A DNA stretch of 64,000 bases from Novosphingobium lentum NBRC 107847 (GCF_001590965.1 NZ_BCTW01000007.1:1-64000); one strand, 5' to 3'. Numbered from the stretch's first letter, positions 16,840-25,841 are shown. The notes: generated by a model from the sequence alone, not told the origin. Numbers and translations are program-made.

Positions 16840-18258
16840 ATGGGAAAGCAGCGTAAAAAGGTGGCAGCGCGCAGGGCCAAGGAGCCCGGCACCGTTCAGG
16901 TCGGCCTGACGCCAGTCAGCCGTCCGGGTGACCGGCGCGACCGCCGCGGTCGCGGGGTCCCGCATCGGAACCCGGGCCAGTTCGACTCGCCGCCGCATCG
17001 TCCCGCCGGCGCCGCCGCGCTCGCCCGTCCCGCTCGCCCGCTGGCCCCTGCGGTCGCCGAGCCGCGCTTGCTAGACGCTTCGCCGCTCATCCTGCCGCCG
17101 CGGATCGGGACGATCGACGAACACTTCCTGCGGACCGAACTCCCTGCGCTCAACAATGCCGTCAGCGATGGCGCACTCGCCGTCGCTGACTTCGCCAACG
17201 TGTTGCAGGGCCACCTGGCCATGGCAGACCTCGAAGCGCTGCTCCGGATCGCCGATCGGTTCTCGCCGATGGCGGCATTGTATATACTGGGCGCGCTCGG
17301 CACGATCGCTTCTTCGGCGGTCCGGCACGTCCGCGTTGCGACCGGCGACAATGAAAGCAACGCAGGCCTGGAATTGGTCCCCGGACTCGAAAATGCCCTG
17401 GTGCGCTTTGGCACGGTCGCGAACCGCGCCCCCCGCGACAATCACGATACCACTTGGGGGCTCGATTTCCCGATGACCTTCACCGCAACCGAGGGCGAAA
17501 TGCGCTTTGGCCGGGCCGTACGCGAAGCGAACCGCCTGCTCGGCGTCAGCAACGCTTTGCTGATGCCGGTGCGGACTGGTGAGGTTGATTTCGTCGAAGC
17601 CGTCGATCGGTTCGTCGAGGCGACCGGGCACGTCAAAGCCTATACCCTCATCCAGTCGGACTTGGCCTTCAACGCATTCTCCGATGATTTTTTCGCGATG
17701 CGAAAATTTCTCGGTGCCTATGTGGTAGCGGGCAAACGGCTCGAAGGGCCTAATGCGACCTATACCGGCGGCTGGTGCAGCTTCGAGCTTTCGGTCGGTC
17801 TGCTCGATGATTTCCGGACCACGGCCATGCACCGCACCAAGTTCATGTCGGCCGAAGATCGGCGGCATATCGAAACGTCGTGCATGCTGCCGACCATCGC
17901 CGAGATCGCTTCGATGCATCTGGGCGTCACTGAGCCTAGCCTCGAAACGCTCGACGTCGAGATGCTCGGGAAGCGTCTGGCCGCTACCGAGCCCGGGATG
18001 CGCCATGCCATCGTCGCTGCGCGCGGCTTGATGAAAGCCAACGCCCAACTGGCGGCGACCCATGTCGGCGCAATCAAGAAGAACTTGGTCATGCCGGCCA
18101 GCGCGATGACCGACGCCGAGCGCGCCCACCTCGGCGTCTCGCCCGACGGCGGCGTCAGCGGGACGCCGCTCCAAGTGACGTTCGATCAGCGCACCCGGCG
18201 CCTGCTTCACCCGCTGGTGCGGATGGCGGTCGCCGGCGTGAAAGAGGACACCAAATGA
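16840..18258 (+). CDS. PrnB-like (DUF1864, heme-dioxygenase-fold) protein, tentative
   Basis: 472 residues from an ATG at 16840 with GGAGGA six bases upstream. The first 75 residues are Arg/Pro/Ala-rich and of low complexity. The remainder is mostly helical. It shows a layout similar to PrnB, the pyrrolnitrin-pathway heme enzyme of the indoleamine-dioxygenase superfamily: LPALNN near the start, ELVPGLENALVRFG, DTTWGLDFPM, RFVEATGHVKAYTLIQ, and VAGKRLEGPNATYTGG near 300. No catalytic residue can be assigned. Its stop overlaps the start of the AlaX-like gene (ATGA). The pair is divergent from the synthase/ATPase operon, suggesting one pathway. The family call could be wrong; a helical protein of unknown function is the alternative. 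Confidence 0.45.
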   Translation: MGKQRKKVAARRAKEPGTVQVGLTPVSRPGDRRDRRGRGVPHRNPGQFDSPPHRPAGAAALARPARPLAPAVAEPRLLDASPLILPPRIGTIDEHFLRTELPALNNAVSDGALAVADFANVLQGHLAMADLEALLRIADRFSPMAALYILGALGTIASSAVRHVRVATGDNESNAGLELVPGLENALVRFGTVANRAPRDNHDTTWGLDFPMTFTATEGEMRFGRAVREANRLLGVSNALLMPVRTGEVDFVEAVDRFVEATGHVKAYTLIQSDLAFNAFSDDFFAMRKFLGAYVVAGKRLEGPNATYTGGWCSFELSVGLLDDFRTTAMHRTKFMSAEDRRHIETSCMLPTIAEIASMHLGVTEPSLETLDVEMLGKRLAATEPGMRHAIVAARGLMKANAQLAATHVGAIKKNLVMPASAMTDAERAHLGVSPDGGVSGTPLQVTFDQRTRRLLHPLVRMAVAGVKEDTK

Positions 18259-19004
18259 GCAGGCTGCTGTATCTCGAAGATGCCGCGCACTGGCGGTGCG
18301 AAGCGCGTCTGACCGCGGTGATCGAGACCGCAGAGGGCGTCGCGATCGAGTTGGACACTTCGCCCTTCTATCCGCGCGGCGGCGGGCAACCATCGGATAC
18401 CGGCACCATGGTCGGACCGGGCGGGCGAATGACGGTCCGGCAGGTAAGCCGGACCGCAGAAGGAACGGTTGTCCATGAAGGTCAGCTGCTCGCGGGCAGC
18501 CTAATCGTCGGCGAGACTGTCATGGCGACGATCGACCGCGATGCCCGGTTGCGTAATGCGCGGCTGCATACGGCGGGAGAGGTGATCTGCGCGGCGGCAG
18601 CCGAACTCGGTCGGCGCTGGCCGGTCACCGCGGCCTCGCACATTCCGGGCCAGTCCCGCGTCGCCTTCCAGACCGATCTTGGCGTGAAAGAAGTGCCGGC
18701 GTTCATCGCCAGCCTCAAGTCCGGGTTTGCCGCGATTGTCGCGCGCGACGAGCCGGTCGAGACGATGAACGACGTTGCCCCCGACGAAGCGCGGCGATTA
18801 TGTGCGCTCGATGCCGCTGTGATCGATGGCAAGCACGGCCCGTTGCGCCTGGTGTCGCCGGTGCGCGGATTCTATCGGCCATGCATGGGCGCCCACCTCC
18901 AGCGCACCGGCGAAATCGGTGAGATTGTTTTCCGCAAAACCCGGCTCCGGGATGGCGAGCTTTCCATCAGCTATGCGCTCGGCGAAGGCACCGACAGCAG
19001 CTAG
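18255..19004 (+). CDS. AlaX-like aminoacyl-tRNA editing-domain protein
   Basis: 249 residues with the AlaRS/ThrRS second additional domain fold: FYPRGGGQPSDTG at about 35-47, RLHTAGEV at about 99-106 and CMGAHLQRTGEI near 210. Free-standing AlaX proteins deacylate mischarged tRNA-Ala using a zinc held by HxxxH and CxxxH. Here the second His of HxxxH is Glu (HTAGE) while C-x-x-x-H is kept, so metal binding or specificity may differ. It overlaps the PrnB-like gene by ATGA. Near a cyclodipeptide-synthase-like enzyme, which consumes aminoacyl-tRNA, it may proofread or divert charged tRNA in a dedicated pathway rather than serve general quality control. Confidence 0.75.
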   Translation: MSRLLYLEDAAHWRCEARLTAVIETAEGVAIELDTSPFYPRGGGQPSDTGTMVGPGGRMTVRQVSRTAEGTVVHEGQLLAGSLIVGETVMATIDRDARLRNARLHTAGEVICAAAAELGRRWPVTAASHIPGQSRVAFQTDLGVKEVPAFIASLKSGFAAIVARDEPVETMNDVAPDEARRLCALDAAVIDGKHGPLRLVSPVRGFYRPCMGAHLQRTGEIGEIVFRKTRLRDGELSISYALGEGTDSS

Positions 19005-19249
19005 CTGCGGCAGTCCGCGCCGCCTTCCCGCACCGTCGCGACGCGGGCCGCAACTTCGTTGTTGTCCGCGCGGGTCGCTTCCCGGAAATCGCGTTAAGTT
19101 TGCGGGCATGGCAGTAATCGTCGTTGCGTCGACCTCCTCCAAAATGCTCGCGAAGTCCGACGAGGAAATCGCTGCGCGGTCCTTCGAGTTTTATCCGGGT
19201 CTTTCAAGCGAATGGATCGAGCGAGCGAGGTGGTCCGCCACGGATAGGG

Positions 19250-19507
19250 CTAGCCCTCTCGCCCGGCGAGATACAACGCGCCCGCAATGCCGCCGAGCGG
19301 CCCGATCCCTGGCCACGGACGATCGGCCACGCTTCGGCAGAGGGGATGCGACCGGCCGGCGATGAGAAGCGTGTCGCAATGGGGCCGAAGCAGGTCGATC
19401 GCCCTGTCGACAAGTTTGCGCCCTTCAAAGAGTTCTTCCGCCTTGTCGCGCCCACAGCGAAGGGAACGCCCGCCGGCGAGCACGACTCCCGCAATTCGCC
19501 GACTCAT
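19250..19507 (-). pseudogene. mobA: Truncated mobA (molybdenum cofactor guanylyltransferase)
   Basis: 85 codons. The N-terminal nucleotide-binding part of MobA is clear (AGVVLAGGRS, CGRDKAEELFEGRKLVDRAI, then GIGPLGGIAGAL). A normal MobA is about 190-210 residues, but the frame stops at TAG just after REG and the rest is not found downstream. Its start overlaps the fdhD stop (ATGA), consistent with an original fds-fdhD-mobA operon. The 3' half seems lost where the operon abuts the AlaX region, so the cell must make its molybdenum cofactor nucleotide with another MobA. Confidence 0.7.
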
Positions 19508-20289
19508 GGCGTAAGGGCCAGGAGGGCGTCGGGCCGCACCAGAACTCTGAGCGCAAGGCCCGCCGCGACGGCGCGCTTCACGGCAAGGTGGGTCGGGGCG
19601 GAGATCGTCGCGAGCATCGGACAGTCGGCGAGCACGGCTTTTTCGACGAGTTCATAGGAACAGCGCGAAGAGAGGAGTGCGAAGCCGCCATCCCATGTCA
19701 CATCGGCGCGTCGCATCGCACCGATCAGTTTGTCAAAGGCGTTGTGCCTTCCGACATCCTCCCGCACCAGCCGGACAGCCCCGGCGGCATCGACGAGAGC
19801 CGCGGCGTGCACGGCGCCGGTTCGCGCGTTGAGCGCCTGGTGCGCGTGCAGTTCGCTGGCGGCACGAAAGACGGCCACATCGTCGGCACGGCACTGCCGG
19901 GTGACCGCCGGTAGGGGGCGGATCGCCTGCTCGATATTCTCTATCCCACAAAGCCCGCAGGACGAGTCGGAGGCGCGATGCCGTACACGATCGAGCAGGG
20001 CGTGCGTACGCTCAGATGGCAGGTTTGCGCGCGCAACAATGCCGTCGGCCGTTCGGTGCAGCGCCACGGGAACAACCGGATCGCCGGAGGTCTGCAGCCT
20101 TTCCGCCAGCAGGAAGCCACCAACCAAGTCCTCGATATCCGCCGGGGTGCCCATCAGCACGGCATAACCGATCCCGTTGAATTCAAGCGCGATCGGCACT
20201 TCCTCGGCGAGTTCGCGCTCGATCGGATGAGAAGATCCTTCGGGCGAGTTTCGCTGGAAGCGACGCCTTCTCGTCGTTTCATCGGTCAA
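19504..20289 (-). CDS. fdhD: FdhD, formate dehydrogenase sulfurtransferase
   Basis: 261 residues. FdhD carries sulfur from IscS to the molybdenum cofactor of formate dehydrogenase and is required for its activity. The hallmark Cys pair appears as SSCGLCG near residue 115. The C-terminal family motifs HAAALVD, VREDVGRHNAFDKLIG and SSRCSYELVEKA are all present. Length is normal. It overlaps fdsD upstream and truncated mobA downstream by ATGA, placing it in the fdsGBAD operon. Confidence 0.93.
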   Translation of the reverse strand: MTDETTRRRRFQRNSPEGSSHPIERELAEEVPIALEFNGIGYAVLMGTPADIEDLVGGFLLAERLQTSGDPVVPVALHRTADGIVARANLPSERTHALLDRVRHRASDSSCGLCGIENIEQAIRPLPAVTRQCRADDVAVFRAASELHAHQALNARTGAVHAAALVDAAGAVRLVREDVGRHNAFDKLIGAMRRADVTWDGGFALLSSRCSYELVEKAVLADCPMLATISAPTHLAVKRAVAAGLALRVLVRPDALLALTP

Positions 20290-20531
20290 GCCGCCGCGAC
20301 CCGCTCGATAGCCGCGCTGGCGATCGCCGAAAATGTTTCGGGACGCGAATGCGCAAGTTCGACGATGCGCCGCCGCATCGCCGGGTCCCAGAAGCTGCGG
20401 ATATGGTCGGCGACCATCTCGATCGACCGCTCGGTCCCTTCGGACGCCAGGTTACGCGCGATCTGGTTCGCCATGTAAATGAGCCGGTCGCCTGTCGACA
20501 TCACGCCGTCTTCATCATGCGCTATCGCCAT
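20286..20531 (-). CDS. fdsD: FdsD, formate dehydrogenase delta subunit
   Basis: 81 residues, starting directly after the fdsA stop (TAG-ATG). An internal ATG eleven codons in could be the real start. It has the FdsD pattern RLIYMANQIARNLASEG and DHIRSFWDPAMRRRIVELA. This small protein is a subunit or maturation factor of soluble NAD-linked molybdenum formate dehydrogenases. It is coupled to fdhD by ATGA overlap. Confidence 0.88.
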   Translation of the reverse strand: MAIAHDEDGVMSTGDRLIYMANQIARNLASEGTERSIEMVADHIRSFWDPAMRRRIVELAHSRPETFSAIASAAIERVAAA

Positions 20532-23378
20532 CTATTCGGCCGCTTCGACGGGAACAATGCGTCGGCTCCGCCGCGCATGGTCGGCATAATCTTCCTGCCA
20601 GTCCGACGGGCCGTTCGACAAGCCGACCTGCACCGCGGTCACCTTATATTCGGGGCAATTGGTCGCCCAGTCCGAATAGTCTGTGGTGATGACGTTCGCC
20701 TGCGTGTCGGGGTGGTGGAAGGTCGTGTAGACGACGCCCGGCGCGACGCGTTCGGTGATCAGCGCACGCAGCGTCGTCTCGCCGGCGCGGCTGCGGAGGC
20801 TCACCCAGTCGCCGTCCTTGATCCCGCGGTTCTCGGCATCGGTCGGGTGGATCTCCAGCCGATCCTCGGGATGCCACGCGGTGTTGGCGGTGCGCCGCGT
20901 CTGCGCGCCGACGTTGTAATGGCTGAGGATGCGGCCCGTGGTAAGCAGCAGCGGGAAGCGCGGCCCGGTCTTCTCGTCGGTCGGGACATAGTCGGTGACG
21001 ACGAACTTGCCCTTGCCGCGCACGAAACCGTCGATGTGCATCGTCGGCGTACCGTCCGGCGCCGCATCGTTCGCGGGCCATTGCAGCGAGCCTTCGGCGT
21101 CGAGCCGGTCGTAATGCACACCCGCGAATGTCGGGGTGAGCGCCGCGATCTCGTCCATGATCTCCGACGGGTGCGCATAGCTCCACCCAAGACCCATCGC
21201 ATTGGCGACCAACTGGACGATTTCCCAGTCTGCATGGCCGTTGAGAGGCGCCATCACCCTGCGGACGCGCTGGATGCGGCGCTCGGCATTGGTGAAAGTC
21301 CCGTCCTTTTCGAGGAAGGTCGAGCCCGGCAGGAAGACATGCCCGTAGTTCGCGGTTTCATTCAGGAACAGGTCCTGCACGACGACACATTCCATCGCCG
21401 CGAGGCCCGCCGCGACATGATGGGTGTTCGGATCGGACTGCAATATATCCTCGCCCTGGATGAACAGCGCCTTGAAGGTACCGTCGGTCGCGGCGTCGAG
21501 CATGTTCGGGATGCGCAGCCCCGGTTCATGGTCGAGCGTCACACCCCACGCGCTTTCGAACATTTCGCGTGTCGCGGTGTCGGAGACATGGCGATAGCCC
21601 GAAAATTCGTGCGGGAAGCTGCCCATGTCGCACGCGCCTTGAACATTATTCTGTCCGCGCAGCGGGTTCACCCCGACGCCCTCGCGCCCGATATTTCCCG
21701 TTGCCATCGCGAGGTTGGCGATCGCCATCACGGTCGAAGATCCCTGGCTATGCTCGGTGACGCCGAGGCCGTAATAGATCGCGGCGTTGCCGCCGGTGGC
21801 GTAGAGCCGCGCGGCAGCGCGCAGGTCGGCGGCGGGTACCCCGGTAAGCGGCTCGATCGCCTCGGGCGAGCGCGCGGGTTCCGACACGAAATCGCCCCAG
21901 TCCTGAAACTCGTCCCAATCGCAGCGGGTGCGGATGAAGGCGTCGTCGTAGAGCTTTTCGGTCACCACGACGTGCGCCATCGCGGTCAGCACCGCGACGT
22001 TGGTGCCGGGGCGAAGCGGCAAATGATGTTCGGCTTCGACGTGAGGAGACTTCACCAGATCTATCTGGCGTGGATCGACCACGATCAGCTTCGCGCCTTG
22101 GCGGAGCCGCTTTTTCATCCGGCTGCCGAACACCGGGTGTGCGTCGGTGGGGTTGGCACCGATCACGAGGATGACATCGGCGTGCATTACGCTGTCGAAG
22201 TCCTGCGTCCCTGCCGAGGTGCCGAAGGTCGTCTTCAGCCCGTAGCCCGTCGGCGAGTGACAGACGCGCGCGCAGGTATCGACATTGTTGTTGCCGAAGC
22301 CTTGCCGGATCAGCTTCTGGACGAGGAAGGTTTCCTCGTTGGTGCAGCGGCTCGACGTGATGCCGCCGACCGCGCGGGTGCCATATTGGGCCTGGATGCG
22401 GCGGAACTCGCTCGCGGTATGCGCGATCGCCTCGCCCCAGCTGACCTCGCGCCACGGTTCGGTCACGCTGGCGCGGATCATCGGATTGAGGATGCGGTCC
22501 TGATGCTGCGCATAGCCCCAGGCGAAGCGCCCCTTGACGCAGCTGTGGCCGCGGTTCGCCTTTCCGTCCTTCCAAGGCACCATGCGCACCAACTCCTCAC
22601 CGCGCATCTCGGCGCGGAAGGTGCAGCCGACGCCGCAATAGGCGCAGGTGGTGACGACGGCGCGGTCGGGGGTGCCGGTCTCGACGACCTTCTTCTCGAT
22701 CAGGCTCGCGGTCGGGCAGGCCTGCACGCAGGCGCCGCACGACACGCATTCGGAGGACAGGAAGGCGTCGTCCTGTGACGCCGCGACCTTCGATCCGAAG
22801 CCCATACCTTCGATCGTGAGCGCGAAGGTGCCCTGCACCTCGTCGCACGCGCGCACGCAGCGCGAGCAGACGATGCATTTCGACGGATCGAAATCGAAAT
22901 AGGGGTTCGACTGGTCCTTCGCCTGGCCCATGTTTGTCGCGCCGTCATAGCCGTAGCGCACGTCGCGGAGGCCCACCGCGCCCGCCTGGTCCTGCAACTC
23001 GCAGTCGCCGTTCGCGGCGCAGGTCAGGCAGTCGAGCGGATGGTCGGAGATATAGAGTTCCATCACCCCGCGGCGCAGCTGCTTCAGCCGGCCGGTCTGG
23101 GTGCGCACCACCATGCCCTCGGCGATCGGGGTGGTGCACGAGGCGGGATAACCGTTCCGACCTTCGACCTCGACGAGGCAGAGGCGGCATGAGCCGAAAC
23201 TCTCGATATTGTCGGTCGCGCAGAGTTTCGGAATCGCGGTACCGGTCAGCGACGCGGCACGCATGATGGAGGTGCCCTCGGGCAGCGTGACTTGTTCGCC
23301 GTCGATTGTCAGCGTGACGTTGTTGCCCGTCGCGATCGCGGGCGGGGTGCCATGGTCGGTTTCGCGGGTAAAACCCAT
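20532..23378 (-). CDS. fdsA: Formate dehydrogenase alpha subunit (NAD-dependent, Mo/bis-MGD)
   Basis: 948 residues from the ATG at 23378, four bases after the fdsB stop. The N-terminal NuoG-like part has a [2Fe-2S] domain (C-x10-C-x2-C around 53-67, and C81) and an H/C cluster region near 113-126. Two [4Fe-4S] motifs follow: CIVCSRCVRAC (168-178) and CVSCGACVQAC (211-221). A further cluster (CAYCGVGC, 245-252) sits at the start of the molybdopterin domain. The molybdenum ligand lies in CARVCHSPT (369-377), followed by a C-terminal molydopterin-binding domain. It oxidises formate to CO2 and passes electrons to FdsB/FdsG and NAD+. In this window formate would come from PurU. Confidence 0.95.
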   Translation of the reverse strand: MGFTRETDHGTPPAIATGNNVTLTIDGEQVTLPEGTSIMRAASLTGTAIPKLCATDNIESFGSCRLCLVEVEGRNGYPASCTTPIAEGMVVRTQTGRLKQLRRGVMELYISDHPLDCLTCAANGDCELQDQAGAVGLRDVRYGYDGATNMGQAKDQSNPYFDFDPSKCIVCSRCVRACDEVQGTFALTIEGMGFGSKVAASQDDAFLSSECVSCGACVQACPTASLIEKKVVETGTPDRAVVTTCAYCGVGCTFRAEMRGEELVRMVPWKDGKANRGHSCVKGRFAWGYAQHQDRILNPMIRASVTEPWREVSWGEAIAHTASEFRRIQAQYGTRAVGGITSSRCTNEETFLVQKLIRQGFGNNNVDTCARVCHSPTGYGLKTTFGTSAGTQDFDSVMHADVILVIGANPTDAHPVFGSRMKKRLRQGAKLIVVDPRQIDLVKSPHVEAEHHLPLRPGTNVAVLTAMAHVVVTEKLYDDAFIRTRCDWDEFQDWGDFVSEPARSPEAIEPLTGVPAADLRAAARLYATGGNAAIYYGLGVTEHSQGSSTVMAIANLAMATGNIGREGVGVNPLRGQNNVQGACDMGSFPHEFSGYRHVSDTATREMFESAWGVTLDHEPGLRIPNMLDAATDGTFKALFIQGEDILQSDPNTHHVAAGLAAMECVVVQDLFLNETANYGHVFLPGSTFLEKDGTFTNAERRIQRVRRVMAPLNGHADWEIVQLVANAMGLGWSYAHPSEIMDEIAALTPTFAGVHYDRLDAEGSLQWPANDAAPDGTPTMHIDGFVRGKGKFVVTDYVPTDEKTGPRFPLLLTTGRILSHYNVGAQTRRTANTAWHPEDRLEIHPTDAENRGIKDGDWVSLRSRAGETTLRALITERVAPGVVYTTFHHPDTQANVITTDYSDWATNCPEYKVTAVQVGLSNGPSDWQEDYADHARRSRRIVPVEAAE

Positions 23379-23382
23379 GTCC

Positions 23383-24957
23383 TTACTCCGCTGCTTCGAG
23401 CGCCGGCGCGGGCGCACCGAAGTCTTCGGGGAAATGATCGAGCGCGCTCAGCACAGGGTAGGGCGTGAAGCCGCCGAGCGCGCAGAGCGACCCAAATTTC
23501 ATTGTGTCGCAGAGATCGCGAAGAAGCACGGTCTGCGCCTCAAGGCTAACGTCGATCCGGTCGGGCGCGCGCGAATAGAGAGCCTTGCCGAGTGTATCGC
23601 CATTGGCAGTGGCGCGTACCGGCTCGATTTCGCGCGCCGCGATGATCCGGTCGACGATCTCGACCCCGCGCGTCGACCCGATCCGGCACGGCGTGCATTT
23701 GCCGCAGCTTTCGACTGCGCAGAATTCCATCGCGAAGCGCGCCATATGCGCCATGTCGACGCTGTCGTCGAAAACGGTGATCCCCGCATGGCCGATCAAT
23801 CCGCCCGCTTGCGTGAACGCCTCATAATCGAACGGCAGGTCAAACATTGACGGCGGGAAGTAGGCGCCGAGCGGCCCGCCGACCTGCACCGCGCGCACCG
23901 GGCGGCCGCTCGTGGTGCCGCCGCCGATGTCGTTCACCAGTTCGCCCAATGTGATGCCGAAACCAACCTCGAACAATCCGCCATGCTTTACATTGCCCGC
24001 GAGCTGCACCGGCATCGTCCCGCGCGAGCGGCCGAAGCCGACGTTCGCATAAGCATCGGCGCCTTCGGCAAGGATGAAGGGCACGGCGGCTAGGCTCAGC
24101 ACATTGTTGATGACAGTCGGTTTGCCGAACAGACCGGCGAGGGCAGGCAGCGGCGGCTTGGCACGCACCTGTCCGCGCTTGCCCTCGATGCTGTCGAGCA
24201 GCGCGGTTTCCTCGCCGCAGACATAGGCGCCGGCACCAGCGCGGACTTCGAGCGTGAAGGGCGCGATCCGGCCTGCGGACAGCGCGATCGCTTCGCGCAT
24301 CGTAGCAATCGCGAAAGGATATTCGCTGCGGATATAGATATAGCCGTGGCTTGCCCCGACGGCGTGCGCGGCGATCGCCATGCCCTCGATCAGGCAAAAG
24401 GGGTCGCCCTCCATCAGCAAGCGGTCGGCGAAGGTGCCGCTGTCGCCCTCGTCGGCGTTGCACACGATATATTTGGTCCCACCGGGTGCATCGAGCACCG
24501 TTTGCCATTTGATCCCGGTCGGAAAGCCCGCGCCGCCGCGCCCGCGCAGCCCGCTCGCCTTCACCGTATCGACGACCGCTTGCGGTTCTGCGGCGTGGGC
24601 GATCTCGAGGCCGATCCAGCCGCGATGTGCGGCATAATCGGCGAGGCTCAGCGGATCGACGATCCCGCAGCGGGCAAAGGTGAACCGCTGCTGCGCGGTG
24701 AAGAAGGGCAGGGCGGCGATATCGCCCAAGCGGTTCGGATGTGTTCCGCCCAGCACCGCCGCCACATCGCCGGGCGTAACCGGGCCATAACCCACACGGC
24801 CGTCGGTGGTCTCGACCTCGACCAGTGGCTCGATCGAGAACAGCCCGCGCGATCCGGTGCGCACGATGTCGCAGCCGGCACCGGCAAAGGCGCGCGCGAC
24901 ATCGTCGGCGCCGAGCGCGACCGAGGCCATGTCGCGGCTGATGAAAACGCGCGTCAT
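23383..24957 (-). CDS. fdsB: Formate dehydrogenase beta subunit (NAD/FMN-binding)
   Basis: 524 residues from the ATG at 24957, which overlaps the fdsG stop. A thioredoxin-like N-terminal domain (to about 110) precedes the NuoF-type diaphorase core: GLRGRGGAGFPTGIKW (NADH/FMN site), ADEGDSGTFADR, GAGAYVCGEETALLDSIEG, and the [4Fe-4S] motif ESCGKCTPCRIG. It takes electrons from FdsA and reduces NAD+. Lengths and order match the FdsGBA enzymes of Rhodobacter and Cupriavidus. Confidence 0.94.
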   Translation of the reverse strand: MTRVFISRDMASVALGADDVARAFAGAGCDIVRTGSRGLFSIEPLVEVETTDGRVGYGPVTPGDVAAVLGGTHPNRLGDIAALPFFTAQQRFTFARCGIVDPLSLADYAAHRGWIGLEIAHAAEPQAVVDTVKASGLRGRGGAGFPTGIKWQTVLDAPGGTKYIVCNADEGDSGTFADRLLMEGDPFCLIEGMAIAAHAVGASHGYIYIRSEYPFAIATMREAIALSAGRIAPFTLEVRAGAGAYVCGEETALLDSIEGKRGQVRAKPPLPALAGLFGKPTVINNVLSLAAVPFILAEGADAYANVGFGRSRGTMPVQLAGNVKHGGLFEVGFGITLGELVNDIGGGTTSGRPVRAVQVGGPLGAYFPPSMFDLPFDYEAFTQAGGLIGHAGITVFDDSVDMAHMARFAMEFCAVESCGKCTPCRIGSTRGVEIVDRIIAAREIEPVRATANGDTLGKALYSRAPDRIDVSLEAQTVLLRDLCDTMKFGSLCALGGFTPYPVLSALDHFPEDFGAPAPALEAAE

Positions 24958-25421
24958 GCCGCGACCTCGGCGGCGATACGGTCGAGCGCCGCCATATCGA
25001 TCCGCGCCACCGGGCGCCCGTCGACCAATGCATTGGGACCGATCGCACACAGGCCAAGGCAATAGACCGGCTCGAGCGTGACCTGTCCGTCGCGGCGCGT
25101 CTCGCCCATCGCAACCCCCAGCCGCTCCGTCGCGGCGGCTTCAATCGCCGCGCCGCCGCGCGACTGGCAGCTTTCGGCGCGGCACAGCTTCACGATATGG
25201 CGCCCCGCGGGCTGGCGGCGATAGTCATGGTAGAAGGTGAGGACGCCGTGGACGTCGGCGCGGCTGAGATTGAAGGCGCTCGCGATCGCCTCCACCCAGC
25301 TGTCGTCGATATGGCCTGCCGCTTCCTGCAAGGCATGAAGGAGAGGCATGAGTAGATCGCGGCGGCGTCCCTCGCGTTCGGTCCACGTCGATATCAGGGC
25401 CGTGGCTTCGTCTAGGTCCAT
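24954..25421 (-). CDS. fdsG: Formate dehydrogenase gamma subunit (NuoE-like)
   Basis: 155 residues. NuoE-like [2Fe-2S] thioredoxin-fold protein with the four cluster cysteines as C-RAES-C (about 99-104) and C-LGL-C (about 140-144). The helical N-terminus contains GVLTFYHDYRRQPAG. It is the first gene of the fdsGBAD-fdhD operon, with an ATGA overlap to fdsB. Confidence 0.93.
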   Translation of the reverse strand: MDLDEATALISTWTEREGRRRDLLMPLLHALQEAAGHIDDSWVEAIASAFNLSRADVHGVLTFYHDYRRQPAGRHIVKLCRAESCQSRGGAAIEAAATERLGVAMGETRRDGQVTLEPVYCLGLCAIGPNALVDGRPVARIDMAALDRIAAEVAA

Positions 25422-25841
25422 GCGCCCTCATCCTGTTCGAACCGCCAAGCTGCGAAACCGGGGTGCCTTCCCGCGTCGCCGTCGGCATCAATGGAGGCGG
25501 CTTGTCCGCCGCCGCCCGAAAGCAGGGTTCGTGGAGCCGGGCCGTGCCCTGATAAAGCGGCCGTGTGACAGCGGGCCGGCATTCCCGCAGGGTGTGGGAT
25601 GATGGCGGAATCAAAGGCGTGCCCCGGGTCGGTGTCGCCTAGCGGGTTGTCGGCGGACTTGGATCGCGCTCCATTCCCGGCCCAGGCGAGACCGGCGATT
25701 CCCTGTTCTGTCGGATGCATCGAGCAGGCCATGACGACAACACCGCGGACGAATTTGTCTCCCAGCGACGGCGCCGCGCCGAGCAACCGCCCGAATAGTC
25801 CTGGCCCCCTCGTCATGTCGTTCATCATCGCGCTGTCCCGC
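25422..25841. other. Spacer between glutathione reductase and formate dehydrogenase operon
   Basis: 420 bases. A minus-strand frame spans most of it, but without recognisable features or a clear ribosome-binding site. The GC-rich sequence folds into several hairpins. It probably holds the fdsG promoter; no specific element was identified. Confidence 0.4.

Noticed and set aside
19108..19365. Short plus-strand frame starting MAVIVVASTSS between alaX-like and mobA
   Set aside because: The start looks protein-like for about 45 residues but soon becomes Arg-rich and runs antisense to mobA; not enough to call a gene.
20349..22778. 809-codon plus-strand frame opposite fdsA
   Set aside because: It is an antisense shadow of the formate dehydrogenase alpha gene, an effect of high GC at third positions; no family features.
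25412..25828. 138-codon minus-strand frame between gor and fdsG
   Set aside because: It overlaps the fdsG start, has no recognisable domain and no convincing ribosome-binding site; probably a chance frame in GC-rich DNA.
25422..25841. Possible cobalamin-type riboswitch on the minus strand ahead of fdsG
   Set aside because: Only short look-alikes (GGGAATGC, CCGC followed by TGTCAC) are present; the conserved core order and pseudoknot partners of the riboswitch could not be found.
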